Shown: piece after piece, positions 8,133 through 16,825 of the stretch
Layout of the letters: the number at the start of each line of letters is the position of its first letter
Numbering within the stretch: position 1 is the stretch's first letter
Made by a program: the position numbers and the translations under genes
Notes under the pieces: model-generated
Seen by the model: the letters and a program-made list of their open reading frames with translations, nothing else
Database searches by the model: none
What the model was told of the DNA's origin: nothing
Source: Hyphomicrobiales bacterium
GTDB taxonomy: Bacteria; Pseudomonadota; Alphaproteobacteria; Rhizobiales; Rhizobiaceae
Direction of reading: 5' to 3'
Length of the DNA stretch: 54,100 bases
NCBI GenBank assembly: GCA_017305925.1
Contig: JAFKJW010000201.1
Location: forward strand, 1-54,100

Positions 8133-10022
8133 TCAGCCCTTCACCGCGCCCGAAAGCGCGCCCTGGATCAGGTATCGTTGGAAGAAGAAGGTGACGGCCA
8201 CCGGCGGCAGGATGGCCAGCACGCTCGCCGCGAAAAGCGGTCCGTACTCGTAGAAGCGGGCCTGGTTCAGGAAGCCGGCGATGACGACGGGAATGGTCTG
8301 CGTGCGCGGCGTCGACGTAAGGATCATCGCGAACAGGAATTCGTTCCACGACACCAGGAAGCAGAAGATCAGCGCGGCGATGATGCCAGGCCGCACGACG
8401 GGAACCAGCACCTTGCGAAACATCGTCCAGCGGCTGCATCCGTCCACGAGGGCCGCACGCTCCAGACTGAGCGGCACCGTCTCGAAGGCCGTCTTCATCA
8501 TCCACGCCGCCAGCGGCATCAGAATGGTCGAATAGGCGATGATCATGCCGGGATAGGTGTCGATCAACCCGAGAGAGCGGAAGATCACGAAGAAGGGCAG
8601 GACCAGCGTCAGAGCAGGCACCATGCGGGTCAGGAGCAGGGCCCAGAGGCTGATCGAGAAGAAGCGGTTGCCGGCGTAGCGCGCGAAGCCGTAGCCGGCG
8701 AAAGTGCCGAGCCCGACATTCAGGACCGCCACGATGGAACCGATGAGGAAGCTGTTCAGCAGCGAGATCGGCACGCGCTGCGCCTGAACGTTGGCGGTGC
8801 CCTCCGCCATCAGCACCATCCGGTAGTTCTCGAACGTCAGCGTCGAGGGAAAGATGGAGGGCGGGGTGCGGATGAGATCGGTCGCAGGCGAAAGGCTGAT
8901 GAAGACGAGCGCCGCCACCGGAAGAAAGGACCACACGAAGATGGCGACGATGGAGAAGCGGAAAAACAGCCGCGACAGGGTCTTGGCCGTCGCCGCGCTC
9001 ACGATCCGCCGGCGGATCCTCGGCTTCATGACAACCATGGCGGGACGGGCGCGCACCACTTCGAGGGCGGTGTCCTCGCCCGTGCCCGCGGCCGCGGCTT
9101 TGGGCCTGCGCGGGCTCAGCACGAAGAAATAGAGGATGGCGCAGGCGAGGCTCAGGATCGTGAGCACGTAGAGGATCGCCGCCCCCTCTCCGAACTTCAG
9201 GAACTGGAAAGACTGCAGATAGCCGAGCCAGGAAAGCGTCATCGTCGCCGAGCCGGGCCCGCCGCGCGTCATGATCCAGATGATGTCGAAGGTCATGAAC
9301 GCGTTGATCGTGGAGATGATCGTCGAGAACAGCAGCGTAGGCTTGAGCCACGGGAGCGTAATGGCGAGGAAGCGCTTTATCGGCCCCGCTCCGTCGAGGA
9401 CCGCGGCACGATGCAGGTTCGCCGGCATGGATTGCAGCGCCGAAAGCAGCATGAGCGTCGTCAGCGGCGCCTGGTTCCAAATCTGCGTGAGCGCGACGAG
9501 GTTGAGCGCGCGGAACCCGTCGCCGAACCATGCGGTCGCATAGCGCCCGAGGCCGAGATCGTGGAGCAGGCCGTTCAGAAGGCCGAAATTGCCCGCATAG
9601 ACGAAAGACCACAGCACGCCGATCGACACGGGCGCCATCGCCCATGGCAGAAGCACGATGCTGCGCAGAAAGCCGCGTCCGGCGAACCTCTCATTGAGCA
9701 CCAGGGCGAACAGCGTGCCGAATACCGTGGTGCCGATCACCGCCAGCAGGGAGAAATAGCCGGTGCGCGCGAGCGACCACCAGAAATCGGCGCTCTGGAA
9801 GACCTTCGTGTAGTTGGCCAGGCCGACGAAGATCCAGCGCTTCGTGATGGGGTTCGTGCTGTTGAAGGAAAGATAGAGGCTGTAGATCAGCGGCAGGGCG
9901 ACGATCACGACCATCAGGATCAGGGTCGGCGCGACGGTGAGGTAAGCAAAGCCGGGAAGCCGTCCGGCGCGCCGTCGCGGCGTGGAAAACTCGATGCCCT
10001 GCGTGTCTGTCGTCGCCGTCAT
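8133..10022 (-). CDS. fused two-domain ABC permease (MalF-type plus MalG-type in one chain)
   Basis: A single uninterrupted frame of 629 residues holds two complete importer permeases. The first half (about residues 20-305) has MalF-type helices and an EAA-like loop (HRAAVLDGAGPIKRF). A charged alanine-rich linker (RRPKAAAAGTGEDT) follows. The second half (about 345-629) has MalG-type helices with ERAALVDGCSRWTMF and the family C-terminus LIQGALSGAVKG. Normally these are two genes. The start ATG at 10022 has GAGGAAC five bases upstream. Internal ATGs at 9038 and 9029 could in principle start a separate second permease, but no stop codon divides the halves. It sits between the SBP and ATPase genes. 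Confidence 0.9.
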   Translation of the reverse strand: MTATTDTQGIEFSTPRRRAGRLPGFAYLTVAPTLILMVVIVALPLIYSLYLSFNSTNPITKRWIFVGLANYTKVFQSADFWWSLARTGYFSLLAVIGTTVFGTLFALVLNERFAGRGFLRSIVLLPWAMAPVSIGVLWSFVYAGNFGLLNGLLHDLGLGRYATAWFGDGFRALNLVALTQIWNQAPLTTLMLLSALQSMPANLHRAAVLDGAGPIKRFLAITLPWLKPTLLFSTIISTINAFMTFDIIWIMTRGGPGSATMTLSWLGYLQSFQFLKFGEGAAILYVLTILSLACAILYFFVLSPRRPKAAAAGTGEDTALEVVRARPAMVVMKPRIRRRIVSAATAKTLSRLFFRFSIVAIFVWSFLPVAALVFISLSPATDLIRTPPSIFPSTLTFENYRMVLMAEGTANVQAQRVPISLLNSFLIGSIVAVLNVGLGTFAGYGFARYAGNRFFSISLWALLLTRMVPALTLVLPFFVIFRSLGLIDTYPGMIIAYSTILMPLAAWMMKTAFETVPLSLERAALVDGCSRWTMFRKVLVPVVRPGIIAALIFCFLVSWNEFLFAMILTSTPRTQTIPVVIAGFLNQARFYEYGPLFAASVLAILPPVAVTFFFQRYLIQGALSGAVKG

Positions 10023-10089
10023 CCGTTCCTCACAGACCATCGCGCGCTCCTTGCGGAGACGGCGACATGATTGGGGGCGGAGTAGAACT

Positions 10090-10119
10090 CCGGCCGCCAC
10101 ACGGGAGCATCGCGGCCGG
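10090..10119 (-). terminator. intercistronic stem-loop after SBP gene
   Basis: Perfect 8-bp inverted repeat CCGGCCGC / GCGGCCGG with a 14-base loop, 10 bases past the SBP stop and before the permease start. There is no long U-tract, so it more likely attenuates transcription or protects the 3' end of the SBP mRNA, as known for malE-malF type junctions. Confidence 0.55.
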
Positions 10120-10129
10120 GGATTTTATT

Positions 10130-11431
10130 CTACTGGTACTGCGCCTTCAGTTCCTGGGCCTTGCTGGCAAGGCCGGATACAAGCGCATCGGTCGAACTGC
10201 CGGAGCGGATGTATTCCTGCACCTGCTGCATCATGAACATGTCCCATTCCGGGAACCAGATTTCCTTGCCGATGGTGCGGGCGGTGGCCATGCCGAGCTG
10301 CTTGTCGGAGACGGCAAGGTCGCGCCACTTGGAGAAACTGGCGACCACGTCGGGATCGGACATGACTTCCTTGTAGGCCGATCCCAGGCCGAAATCGAGC
10401 GCCCAGCGCTTGATGACATGATACTGCCCATCCTTCGCCTTGCCTCCGAAGAACTGGAGCATGTTCCACACGCGCTCCTGGTCGACAGGCTGGGAACCCA
10501 TCAGATAGGCGGCGGTCCATGCCATGGTCGAGTGCGTGGCGCCCGGCATCAGCGCGTTCCGCACCTTGCCGGCGATCTTCGAGACGGCCGGGTCGTTGGC
10601 GACCTTGTGGTTGTAATCGTGCACGACCATGAAGGTGTGGCGGCCGGAAGCGTAGCTGGGGACGCCCTCGCCGGGGAGCGTCATGATATCCTCGGCGACG
10701 AGCTTCTCCTTGTAGAGGGTCTGGTAGACCTCGAGAATCTTGCGCAGCGCCGGCTCGTCCACGAAATTGCCCTCGGCGTCGAACACCTTGGCGCCCTCGG
10801 AGTACCAGCTTGCGAACATGTTCCAGGACATGTTCGGCCATTGCTGCTGCCACATGCCATGGAAGGGCGCGTCGGAAATGCCGTCCGCCTTCAGCTTGCG
10901 GCAGACCTCCAGCACGGCGTCCCAGGTCTCCGGCACCTCGACGCCGGCCTTCTGGAGATGCTCTTCATTGTAGAGGAAGGTGTTGTAGCCGGCGTAGTAG
11001 GGCATTCCGCAAAATTCGCCGGTAGGCAGCGAAAGCGATGTCACGCTGACCGGGAACATGCCCGCCTTGATCTCGTCCACGCCCGGAAGTCCCTCGAGGC
11101 TGCGGATCCATTCGGCGGTATGCCAGCGGGCGATATAGTTCTCCTCGGAATAGAGCATGTCGATATGCTGGCCGGCGGTGAGCTTCGTCTCCGCCAGGGG
11201 ATGATAGTCGCCCGTGATCAGCTCATAGGTTACGTTCTCGTCGTAGAGCTTCATGAAAGTCTTGACGTTCTCGTCGACGATCTGGGGCTGATACTGCCAG
11301 CCAGCAAAAGTAATCGGGGTGGAAGGAGCGGCGAAGGCGCGTCCGCCGAATGCTCCTGCCGCAGCAAAGGCCGCGGCTCCCTTAAGAACTTGACGTCTGG
11401 ACGCAAGAAACCTCTCTAGCGGCAAAGTCAT
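10130..11431 (-). CDS. extracellular solute-binding protein, sugar-type, Tat-like leader
   Basis: 433 residues of the family 1 solute-binding proteins. The N-terminus carries a twin-arginine-like signal (SRRQVLKGAAAFAAAGAFGG, then an AFA cleavage region), so export as a folded periplasmic protein is likely. The mature part shows typical features such as YNEEHLQKAGVEVPETWDAV and a C-terminal lobe rich in aromatic residues. The start is the ATG at 11431 with AAGGGGAA just upstream; the longer open frame has no ribosome site. It is the first structural gene of the operon downstream of the RpiR regulator. The ligand is not predictable beyond a sugar- or polyol-sized compound. Confidence 0.9.
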   Translation of the reverse strand: MTLPLERFLASRRQVLKGAAAFAAAGAFGGRAFAAPSTPITFAGWQYQPQIVDENVKTFMKLYDENVTYELITGDYHPLAETKLTAGQHIDMLYSEENYIARWHTAEWIRSLEGLPGVDEIKAGMFPVSVTSLSLPTGEFCGMPYYAGYNTFLYNEEHLQKAGVEVPETWDAVLEVCRKLKADGISDAPFHGMWQQQWPNMSWNMFASWYSEGAKVFDAEGNFVDEPALRKILEVYQTLYKEKLVAEDIMTLPGEGVPSYASGRHTFMVVHDYNHKVANDPAVSKIAGKVRNALMPGATHSTMAWTAAYLMGSQPVDQERVWNMLQFFGGKAKDGQYHVIKRWALDFGLGSAYKEVMSDPDVVASFSKWRDLAVSDKQLGMATARTIGKEIWFPEWDMFMMQQVQEYIRSGSSTDALVSGLASKAQELKAQYQ

Positions 11432-11565
11432 GCTAGTTCCCCTTCGCTGATAATATTTGTTCTTTTCTGGTCTGTTCCCGTACGTCCCGAGCCGAACCGT
11501 TTCCTTCCAGCCGGATGACTCCGTCCATTGCCGCAACTATGCGCGATTTCTTTTGCCTGTCTATA

Positions 11566-11590
11566 GAAATTTTGATTTTTGGATCATTTC
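11566..11590. promoter_or_regulatory. AT-rich inverted repeat before SBP gene, candidate regulator site
   Basis: In the 236-base gap between the RpiR gene and the SBP gene, an AT-rich island carries GAAAT and ATTTC separated by 15 bases. Both the island and the short repeat are unusual for this GC-rich DNA and could be the promoter/operator for the transport operon. The repeat arms are short, so this is a weak call. Confidence 0.3.
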
Positions 11591-11667
11591 GGATTTGGAC
11601 ACCCGCTTCCCGGCCGGGAAACGGAGGCACTTTTGATCGGAAAATGCAAAATGCCGAGTGCTGCGCT

Positions 11668-12612
11668 TCAATCGCAGAGAGGCTGCACGTCCGGTTTTTC
11701 GCGCATGGCCGCAAGCTGTTGCCTGATGCGGCGCAGCTTTTCCCGGCCCGTGTCCTTGCGCGCGATCGCGACGCCGTAGGCGATGATGTCGATAGCGATC
11801 AGATACGCATACCGCATGGTGGACGGGCTGAAGATATCCTCGTCCGGCGGGCTGTCCACGGCAAGCAGGTCGTCGACGGCCTCCGCAAGATCCGAATTGT
11901 TCGGAGCGAGCGCGACCGTGGTGGCGCCGTATTCGCGGGCCACCGACACTGCCCGCTCCAGTTCCGGGTTGCTGCCCGTCAGCGAGCAGCAGAGCACGAC
12001 GTCGTCGCGGTCCACGGTGGCGGCGAGCATCAACTGCATCTGGTGGTCCGAGCACGGCACGACCCGGATCCCGAAGCGGAAGAAGCGGTTCTGAATTTCC
12101 TCGATCAGCCAGGACGAGACGCCGCCGCTGCCGAAGGCATAGAGCGTCCTGCAACCGGTGATCCGCTCTATGGCCCGGGCGGCCTGATCGAGATCGATCT
12201 TGTGGCTTATGTCGTCGATGATCTTCTGGGCGCGCTTGCTCACCCGTTCGGCAACCTCCTCGATCGAGGCAGGCGGCGTCGCCGGCTCCAGATAATGGAT
12301 GCCGATGCGGACCGAACCCATGATCTTCAGCTTCAGGTCCTTCAGTCCGTCGCAGCCGAGCGTGCGCGCCAGGCGCGTGATCGTCGGCGCCGAGACACCC
12401 AGCCAGACGGCCAGCTCTTCGATGGGCAGTTCGACGAAGCGATGCGGATGCGCCAATATGGCGTCCGCAATGCGTCGGTTCGCCTTGGAAAAACCGTTAC
12501 GCGCCTCGATGATGGTGCCCAGAATGTCTTGCCGCGGCCGTCGATGGCTGGCGTCGTGAGAGAGCTTGCCCGGCTGGGGGAGGCTGATCTGCGGTTCCCG
12601 ATGTTGAGGCAT
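11668..12612 (-). CDS. RpiR family transcriptional regulator
   Basis: 314 residues. The N-terminal helix-turn-helix (LPIEELAVWLGVSAPTITRL) is followed by a SIS sugar-phosphate-isomerase-like domain (TLYAFGSGGVSSWL, CCSLTGSNPELERAV), the RpiR family layout. Such regulators sense phosphorylated sugars or related metabolites. The start ATG at 12612 has GGGGAGA seven bases upstream and lies 25 codons inside a longer frame lacking a ribosome site. It precedes the ABC-catabolic operon on the same strand and is its most likely regulator. Confidence 0.9.
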   Translation of the reverse strand: MPQHREPQISLPQPGKLSHDASHRRPRQDILGTIIEARNGFSKANRRIADAILAHPHRFVELPIEELAVWLGVSAPTITRLARTLGCDGLKDLKLKIMGSVRIGIHYLEPATPPASIEEVAERVSKRAQKIIDDISHKIDLDQAARAIERITGCRTLYAFGSGGVSSWLIEEIQNRFFRFGIRVVPCSDHQMQLMLAATVDRDDVVLCCSLTGSNPELERAVSVAREYGATTVALAPNNSDLAEAVDDLLAVDSPPDEDIFSPSTMRYAYLIAIDIIAYGVAIARKDTGREKLRRIRQQLAAMREKPDVQPLCD

Positions 12613-13015
12613 GCGTGTCTCCCCTTCACCGGAGCAGCCCGTCCCGGGATCTAGGTGATATCGATACCGGACGGTCACCAGCCCCAAAGCATCCCGACGG
12701 AGCGATCACCAGAATCGTCACGCCAGCCGTCGGATCGGGGACACCGAGTGCGGCCATCTCGCACAGATGTCAACAAAGGCGTTGCGGCGGGCCAGGTCCG
12801 TCGCCGCGATCATTCAGTCAAGAACGCCGCCGCCGCCGATGACGTTCCGGCTTGCCGCGCCCGCGGTGGCGATGCCTGGGCGGCATCCGTTCCGGCTAAG
12901 AAGGCGGTACCGAACGAACAAGACCTGACAAGCTGGATGCCGGCGCCAGTTCGTCAAGTCGTCGCACATCACCGCTATCGAAGCCACGACACGGCGCTTC
13001 AGCCGGCCCGCTGCC
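12613..13015. other. non-coding or decayed stretch
   Basis: About 400 bases between the RpiR gene and a small frameshifted frame. Open frames exist on both strands but show low-complexity Arg/Ala/Pro content and no recognisable motif. No repeat or promoter could be supported. Confidence 0.4.
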
Positions 13016-13177
13016 CCCTTAGGCCGCCCTGCCGCAGCGTGTCTCGCACCTGTGCGAAGTCGCCGGGCGGCTGCACCGGACTGGCGAATCCGTGGCCGGT
13101 GTCGGGGGTCCGGCGTGGAGCGTCCCGACGAGTTCACCGTTGCGCAGGTTGAACCGCCACCAGGCGGGATCGTCCAT
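13016..13177 (-). pseudogene. small unrecognised frame, apparently frameshifted
   Basis: One base after the TAG stop of the GMC gene, an ATG at 13177 opens MDDPAWWRFNLRNGELVG and continues to HAGP. After one frame change near position 13100 the reading goes on as DTGHGFASPVQPPGDFAQ and ends GLRGQRAG followed by a stop. Both halves have balanced, protein-like composition, whereas the unshifted continuation becomes Cys/Arg-rich. The placement suggests translational coupling to the GMC gene. I do not recognise the family; it may be a decayed small partner gene. Confidence 0.35.
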
Positions 13178-13178
13178 G

Positions 13179-14810
13179 CTACAACCTGTAATAATCCACG
13201 TTCTCCGGCTCCAGCGGCTTGCGCCCGCGGATGTTGTCGACCAGCTTCTCCGCCATCATGATGATGGGTGCGTTGAGGTTTCCGGAGACGATCTGCGGCA
13301 TCAGCGACCCGTCGACGATGCGCAAATTGTCGGTCTCGTGCACGCGCCCGTTTTCGTCCGCCACCGACATGTCGTCCCTGCCCATCCGGCAGCTGCCGCA
13401 AGGGTGGAACTGGGTACCGATCGAGCGGCGCATGAAGGCCAGGATCTCCTCGTCCGTCTGGACGTCCTTACCCGGCGCATCTTCCACGCCGCGATACTTG
13501 TCCCAGCCGCGCTGCGCGATGATTGCGCGCGTCATCTTCACCGCCTCGACCGCCTCGCGCTGGTCCTGTTCCGTCGACAGATAGTTGAAAACGAACTTTG
13601 GAGCCGCCATCGGGTCGGCGCTGGCCAGCCACACCCGCCCGCGACTGGTCGGACGCATCAGCGCGAAGAAGTACTGGAAGCCTTCCGACAGCGAGACTGT
13701 CCCGTCCTGGAAATCGCCCATGAGCGGAATGAATTCATACTGAAGGTTCGGCACCTTCAACGTGTCGTTCGTGCGCAAAAATGCTCCCGTTTCGAAATAG
13801 TTGGTATTTCCCAATCCGTTCTTGAACAGCAGCCAGCGCGCGGCCACCAGCGCGCGGCCTGGCAGGCTGAGGTGGCGGGCCAGCGAAACCCTGCCCTTCG
13901 CGGTATAGCGAACCGCGGCGGCGGGATGGTCCATCAGGTTCCGGCCGACGCCGGGGACATGGGCGACCAGGGGTATGTCGAGCGATTTCAGGGCGGCGCC
14001 GTCGCCGATGCCGGACAATTGCAGCAGTTGCGGCGTGTTGATCGCGCCGCCGGACAGGACCACCTCGCGCGCGGCCTCGAAGCTGAGCGGTCCGCCCTTG
14101 CCCACGGCATGGACGCGCACGGCGCGCTTTCCGGAAAACTCGATACGGGTCACATGCGTGTTGGTCAGCACCGTGAGGTTCGGCCGCGGTCCGGCCTGCC
14201 GCAGATAGGCCTGCGAGGTGCTCCACCGGATGCCGCCGCCGACATTGCGCTGGGTCACATGGACGCCTTCCTGGCGGAAGCCGTTATGGTCCGCGACCTG
14301 CTGCTGACCGGCCTGAAGACCCGATTCCAGGAACGCATCGTAAAGAGCGCCCTTTGCCGGGCTCGTCTCGATCCGCATCGGTCCGCTGCCGCCGCGATAG
14401 GTATCCGCGCCCCGATGGAAGGCTTCCGCCTTCTTGAAGTAGGGAAGGCAGGCCGCATAGTTCCAGCCGGGTACGCCCATGTCGCTCCAGTTGTCGTAGT
14501 CCCACGGATTGCCGCGTGCCCAGTTCATGCCGTTGATCGAGGACGACCCGCCGAGAACCTTGCCCCGGCCCTCATAGATCCGCCTGCCGTCGGCGCCGGG
14601 ATCGGGCTCGCTGTAATAGAACCAGTTGTATTTGGCGCTGGACAGATGAACGCCGAGCGCGGCCGGCATCTGGATGTAGATGCTCCTGTCGCCGGGTCCC
14701 GCCTCGATGAGCAGGACACTGGTTCCGGGATCTTCCGAGAGACGCCCGGCGACGACGCTGCCGGCCGAGCCGGAACCGACGACGATGAAGTCGAAGCTGC
14801 GATCCTTCAA
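13179..14810 (-). CDS. GMC oxidoreductase, choline-dehydrogenase-like
   Basis: 543 residues. The FAD fold FIVVGSGSAGSVVAGRLSED is at the N-terminus, then GKVLGGSSSINGM (GMC signature 1), the second signature around SGGAINTPQLLQLSGIG, and the active-site segments HPCGSCRMG and SGNLNAPII. The start chosen is TTG at 14810 because AGGAGG lies nine bases before it and no ATG occurs near the FAD motif. Relatives oxidise alcohols such as choline or polyethylene-glycol-like substrates. It is transcribed divergently from lacI across a palindromic operator, so LacI control is likely. A paralogue missing its first 31 residues lies at 18412. Confidence 0.9.
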   Translation of the reverse strand: MKDRSFDFIVVGSGSAGSVVAGRLSEDPGTSVLLIEAGPGDRSIYIQMPAALGVHLSSAKYNWFYYSEPDPGADGRRIYEGRGKVLGGSSSINGMNWARGNPWDYDNWSDMGVPGWNYAACLPYFKKAEAFHRGADTYRGGSGPMRIETSPAKGALYDAFLESGLQAGQQQVADHNGFRQEGVHVTQRNVGGGIRWSTSQAYLRQAGPRPNLTVLTNTHVTRIEFSGKRAVRVHAVGKGGPLSFEAAREVVLSGGAINTPQLLQLSGIGDGAALKSLDIPLVAHVPGVGRNLMDHPAAAVRYTAKGRVSLARHLSLPGRALVAARWLLFKNGLGNTNYFETGAFLRTNDTLKVPNLQYEFIPLMGDFQDGTVSLSEGFQYFFALMRPTSRGRVWLASADPMAAPKFVFNYLSTEQDQREAVEAVKMTRAIIAQRGWDKYRGVEDAPGKDVQTDEEILAFMRRSIGTQFHPCGSCRMGRDDMSVADENGRVHETDNLRIVDGSLMPQIVSGNLNAPIIMMAEKLVDNIRGRKPLEPENVDYYRL

Positions 14811-14895
14811 GTCTGCGATCCTCCTGCCGTATCGTCCGCCGATCTCGTTCGACGCTTGCCTTCGCCCCGCCTGAAACGATCCGCGAGCCTTTCCC

Positions 14896-14925
14896 TTGAC
14901 ATGTGATAATTCGCCTTCGTAGGTT
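14896..14925 (+). promoter_or_regulatory. candidate promoter of lacI
   Basis: A perfect TTGACA (14896-14901) is followed after 17-18 bases by TAGGTT (14920-14925). Transcription would start inside the palindrome beginning at 14925, the usual arrangement for autorepression. Confidence 0.5.
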
Positions 14926-14942
14926 ACGCAACCGATTACGTA
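14925..14942. promoter_or_regulatory. LacI-family operator in the GMC/lacI divergent region
   Basis: The 18-mer TACGCAACCGATTACGTA is palindromic at 14 of 18 positions about a central CG, the classic geometry of LacI/GalR family operators. It lies between the divergent GMC and lacI genes and matches a second site at 20013 at 15 of 18 positions. Confidence 0.7.
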
Positions 14943-14982
14943 GCGCAAATTCCGGGAGTTCTTCCTGTCCAAGAGACCGACC

Positions 14983-15993
14983 ATGGTCGATGTGGCCCGT
15001 GTCACCGGCGTGTCGACGGCGACCGTCTCCCGGGTGCTGGCCGGCATTCACGGGGCGACGTCTCCGGCCACGGCGGCTGCGGTACGCAAGGCGGCACGGG
15101 ACCTCGGCTATGTCATGAACGGACTGGCGGCGGGTCTCCGCAGCCAGAAGACCAGGACCGTCGGCCTGGTTCTGGCGGATGTCAGCAACCCGTTCTTCGG
15201 ACAGCTTACCAGCGGCGTCGAGAGCACGCTGAGTTCGGCCGGATATGGGGTCGTTCTCGTCAATACTAACAACGCTGCCGACGAGGAGCGTCGACTTGTC
15301 CACCTCCTGATCGAGAAACAGGTGGACGCGCTGATCGTCGCGCCGTCGGTGGTGAGCAGCGACCACATAGAACGGGCCATGCAACTGGGACTGAAGGTGG
15401 TGCTGGTCGACTCCGACCTGCCTGACCTCGCCGTCGATTGCGTCGTCATCGACAATGCGGCGATCGCCGACAAGGTTACCTCGTATCTCGTCGAACTGGG
15501 CCATTCGCGTATCGGCATAGTCACCGGCAATCTCGCGGCCGCATTCGACCGTGCCCGCCTGGAAGGCTACCGCCAGGCGCTGGACCGTCATGGCATCCCG
15601 GCCGACGACGCGCTCCAGATCTGCGGGGACCTGAATTTCGACGGCGGCCGCATGGCGGTCGGGGAATTGCTGAAGCTGCCCGAGCCGCCCTCGGCCATAT
15701 TCGCCACCAACAATTTGATGACGGTGGGCTCTCTCGTGGCGATCACGGAGGCGGGCCTGTCCGCGCCGGACGACATTTCGCTGGTCGGCTTCGACGACCT
15801 CGAATGGTACCGGATCGTCCGCCCCCCGATAACGACGGTGCGGCAGCCCGCCTATGAGATGGGCAGGGCCGCTGCCGGGCGCCTGCTTGAGCTTCTCGCC
15901 AGGAAAGGCGCCGTCAAGCCGAAGAAACAGGTCCTTGAAGCCGACTTGATCGTCCGCGGAAGCGCCGGGCGTGTCCGCGAGGCAGCGCCATGA
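14983..15993 (+). CDS. LacI family transcriptional regulator
   Basis: 336 residues from the ATG. The N-terminal helix-turn-helix MVDVARVTGVSTATVSRVL and hinge SPATAAAVRKAARDLGYV are followed by a periplasmic-binding-protein-like sensor domain (TVGLVLADVSNPFF, then SLVGFDDLEWYRIVRPPITT). The in-frame codons before the ATG read LSKRPT, as at true LacI N-termini, and a GGGAG lies 6 bases before a CTG at 14965, so translation may start there. It is likely to control the divergent GMC gene, itself, the downstream SDR-NADAR-hydrolase genes and the ABC transporter. Confidence 0.9.
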   Translation: MVDVARVTGVSTATVSRVLAGIHGATSPATAAAVRKAARDLGYVMNGLAAGLRSQKTRTVGLVLADVSNPFFGQLTSGVESTLSSAGYGVVLVNTNNAADEERRLVHLLIEKQVDALIVAPSVVSSDHIERAMQLGLKVVLVDSDLPDLAVDCVVIDNAAIADKVTSYLVELGHSRIGIVTGNLAAAFDRARLEGYRQALDRHGIPADDALQICGDLNFDGGRMAVGELLKLPEPPSAIFATNNLMTVGSLVAITEAGLSAPDDISLVGFDDLEWYRIVRPPITTVRQPAYEMGRAAAGRLLELLARKGAVKPKKQVLEADLIVRGSAGRVREAAP

Positions 15994-15996
15994 ATG

Positions 15997-16016
15997 CCGG
16001 CCGATGGTCTGGCCGG
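15997..16016 (+). terminator. short stem-loop after lacI
   Basis: CCGGCC / GGCCGG with an 8-base loop just after the lacI stop. No U-tract follows, so it may only attenuate read-through into the SDR gene. Confidence 0.35.
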
Positions 16017-16048
16017 AGCCGGAGAGGAATTATGCAGATGGGTGAAAG

Positions 16049-16825
16049 ATGACTGGAAGGTTGAGCAATCGTGTAGCCGTCGTGATCGGCGCCGCGCAGG
16101 GGATCGGAACCGCGATCGCCGAGCGCTTCGCCGAGGAGGGAGCGTTCACGATCATCGGAGACATGAATGCGGAAAAGGGCCAGGCCCTCGCGGATCGGCT
16201 CGGAGCGAGGCGTGCGTGCTTCTTCGAGGCCGAAATCTCCAGGGAAGAAGACGTCGCCGCGCTCTTCGATTTCGCGGTGAAGAAGGCCGGACGTGTCGAT
16301 ATCCTGGCGCAGAACGCCGGCATCTACCCGCTTTCCATGATCGAGGATGCGACGCGCGAGCATTGGGAGCGCGTGTTCGCCGTCAACATGACCGGGACCT
16401 TCATGGCCGCACGGGCGTGCATCCCGCTGATGAAGGCGCAGAAATACGGGCGCCTCGTGTTCACCTCCTCGATAACGGGTACGAGGGTCGTCAATCCCGG
16501 CCACAGCGCCTATGCCGCGACGAAAGCGGGGATCAACGGATTCATCAAGGCTGCGGCCGTGGAACTCGCCTGCCACGGCATCACCGTGAACGGGGTCGAG
16601 CCCGGCAACATCCTCACCGACGGGCTGACCGCCGGACGGACGGTCGAGTACATCCATGCGATGGAGGAATCTATTCCCATGGGCCGGCTGGGCACGCCGC
16701 GCGACGTCGCCAACGCAGCGCTCTTCCTGGCGTCCGACGAGGCCTCCTACATCACCGGCACGACGATAGTCGTGGATGGCGGGCAGGTTCTGCCAGAAAG
16801 CAAGGATTTCAATGCCGGACTCTGA
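16049..16825 (+). CDS. short-chain dehydrogenase/reductase
   Basis: 258 residues, classical SDR. The cofactor loop GAAQGIG is at residues 14-20, and an acidic residue after the second strand (GDMN, D38) suggests NAD rather than NADP. NAG is at 89-91, and the catalytic set is Ser141, Tyr155 (SAYAATK) and Lys159. The C-terminus ITGTTIVVDGGQ is typical. It starts 55 bases after lacI and its last codons overlap the NADAR gene. It probably oxidises a secondary alcohol or sugar in the LacI-controlled pathway, possibly giving the lactone handled by the COG3618 hydrolase two genes on. Confidence 0.92.
   Translation: MTGRLSNRVAVVIGAAQGIGTAIAERFAEEGAFTIIGDMNAEKGQALADRLGARRACFFEAEISREEDVAALFDFAVKKAGRVDILAQNAGIYPLSMIEDATREHWERVFAVNMTGTFMAARACIPLMKAQKYGRLVFTSSITGTRVVNPGHSAYAATKAGINGFIKAAAVELACHGITVNGVEPGNILTDGLTAGRTVEYIHAMEESIPMGRLGTPRDVANAALFLASDEASYITGTTIVVDGGQVLPESKDFNAGL

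Noticed and set aside
12655-13152. 165-codon plus-strand frame in the gap after the RpiR gene
   Set aside because: Composition looks like frame noise, and the opposite strand carries a better small frame.
16776-16811. ATG at 16776 as start of the NADAR gene
   Set aside because: It would add 12 residues read from SDR coding sequence; the ATG at 16812 gives the family-like start.
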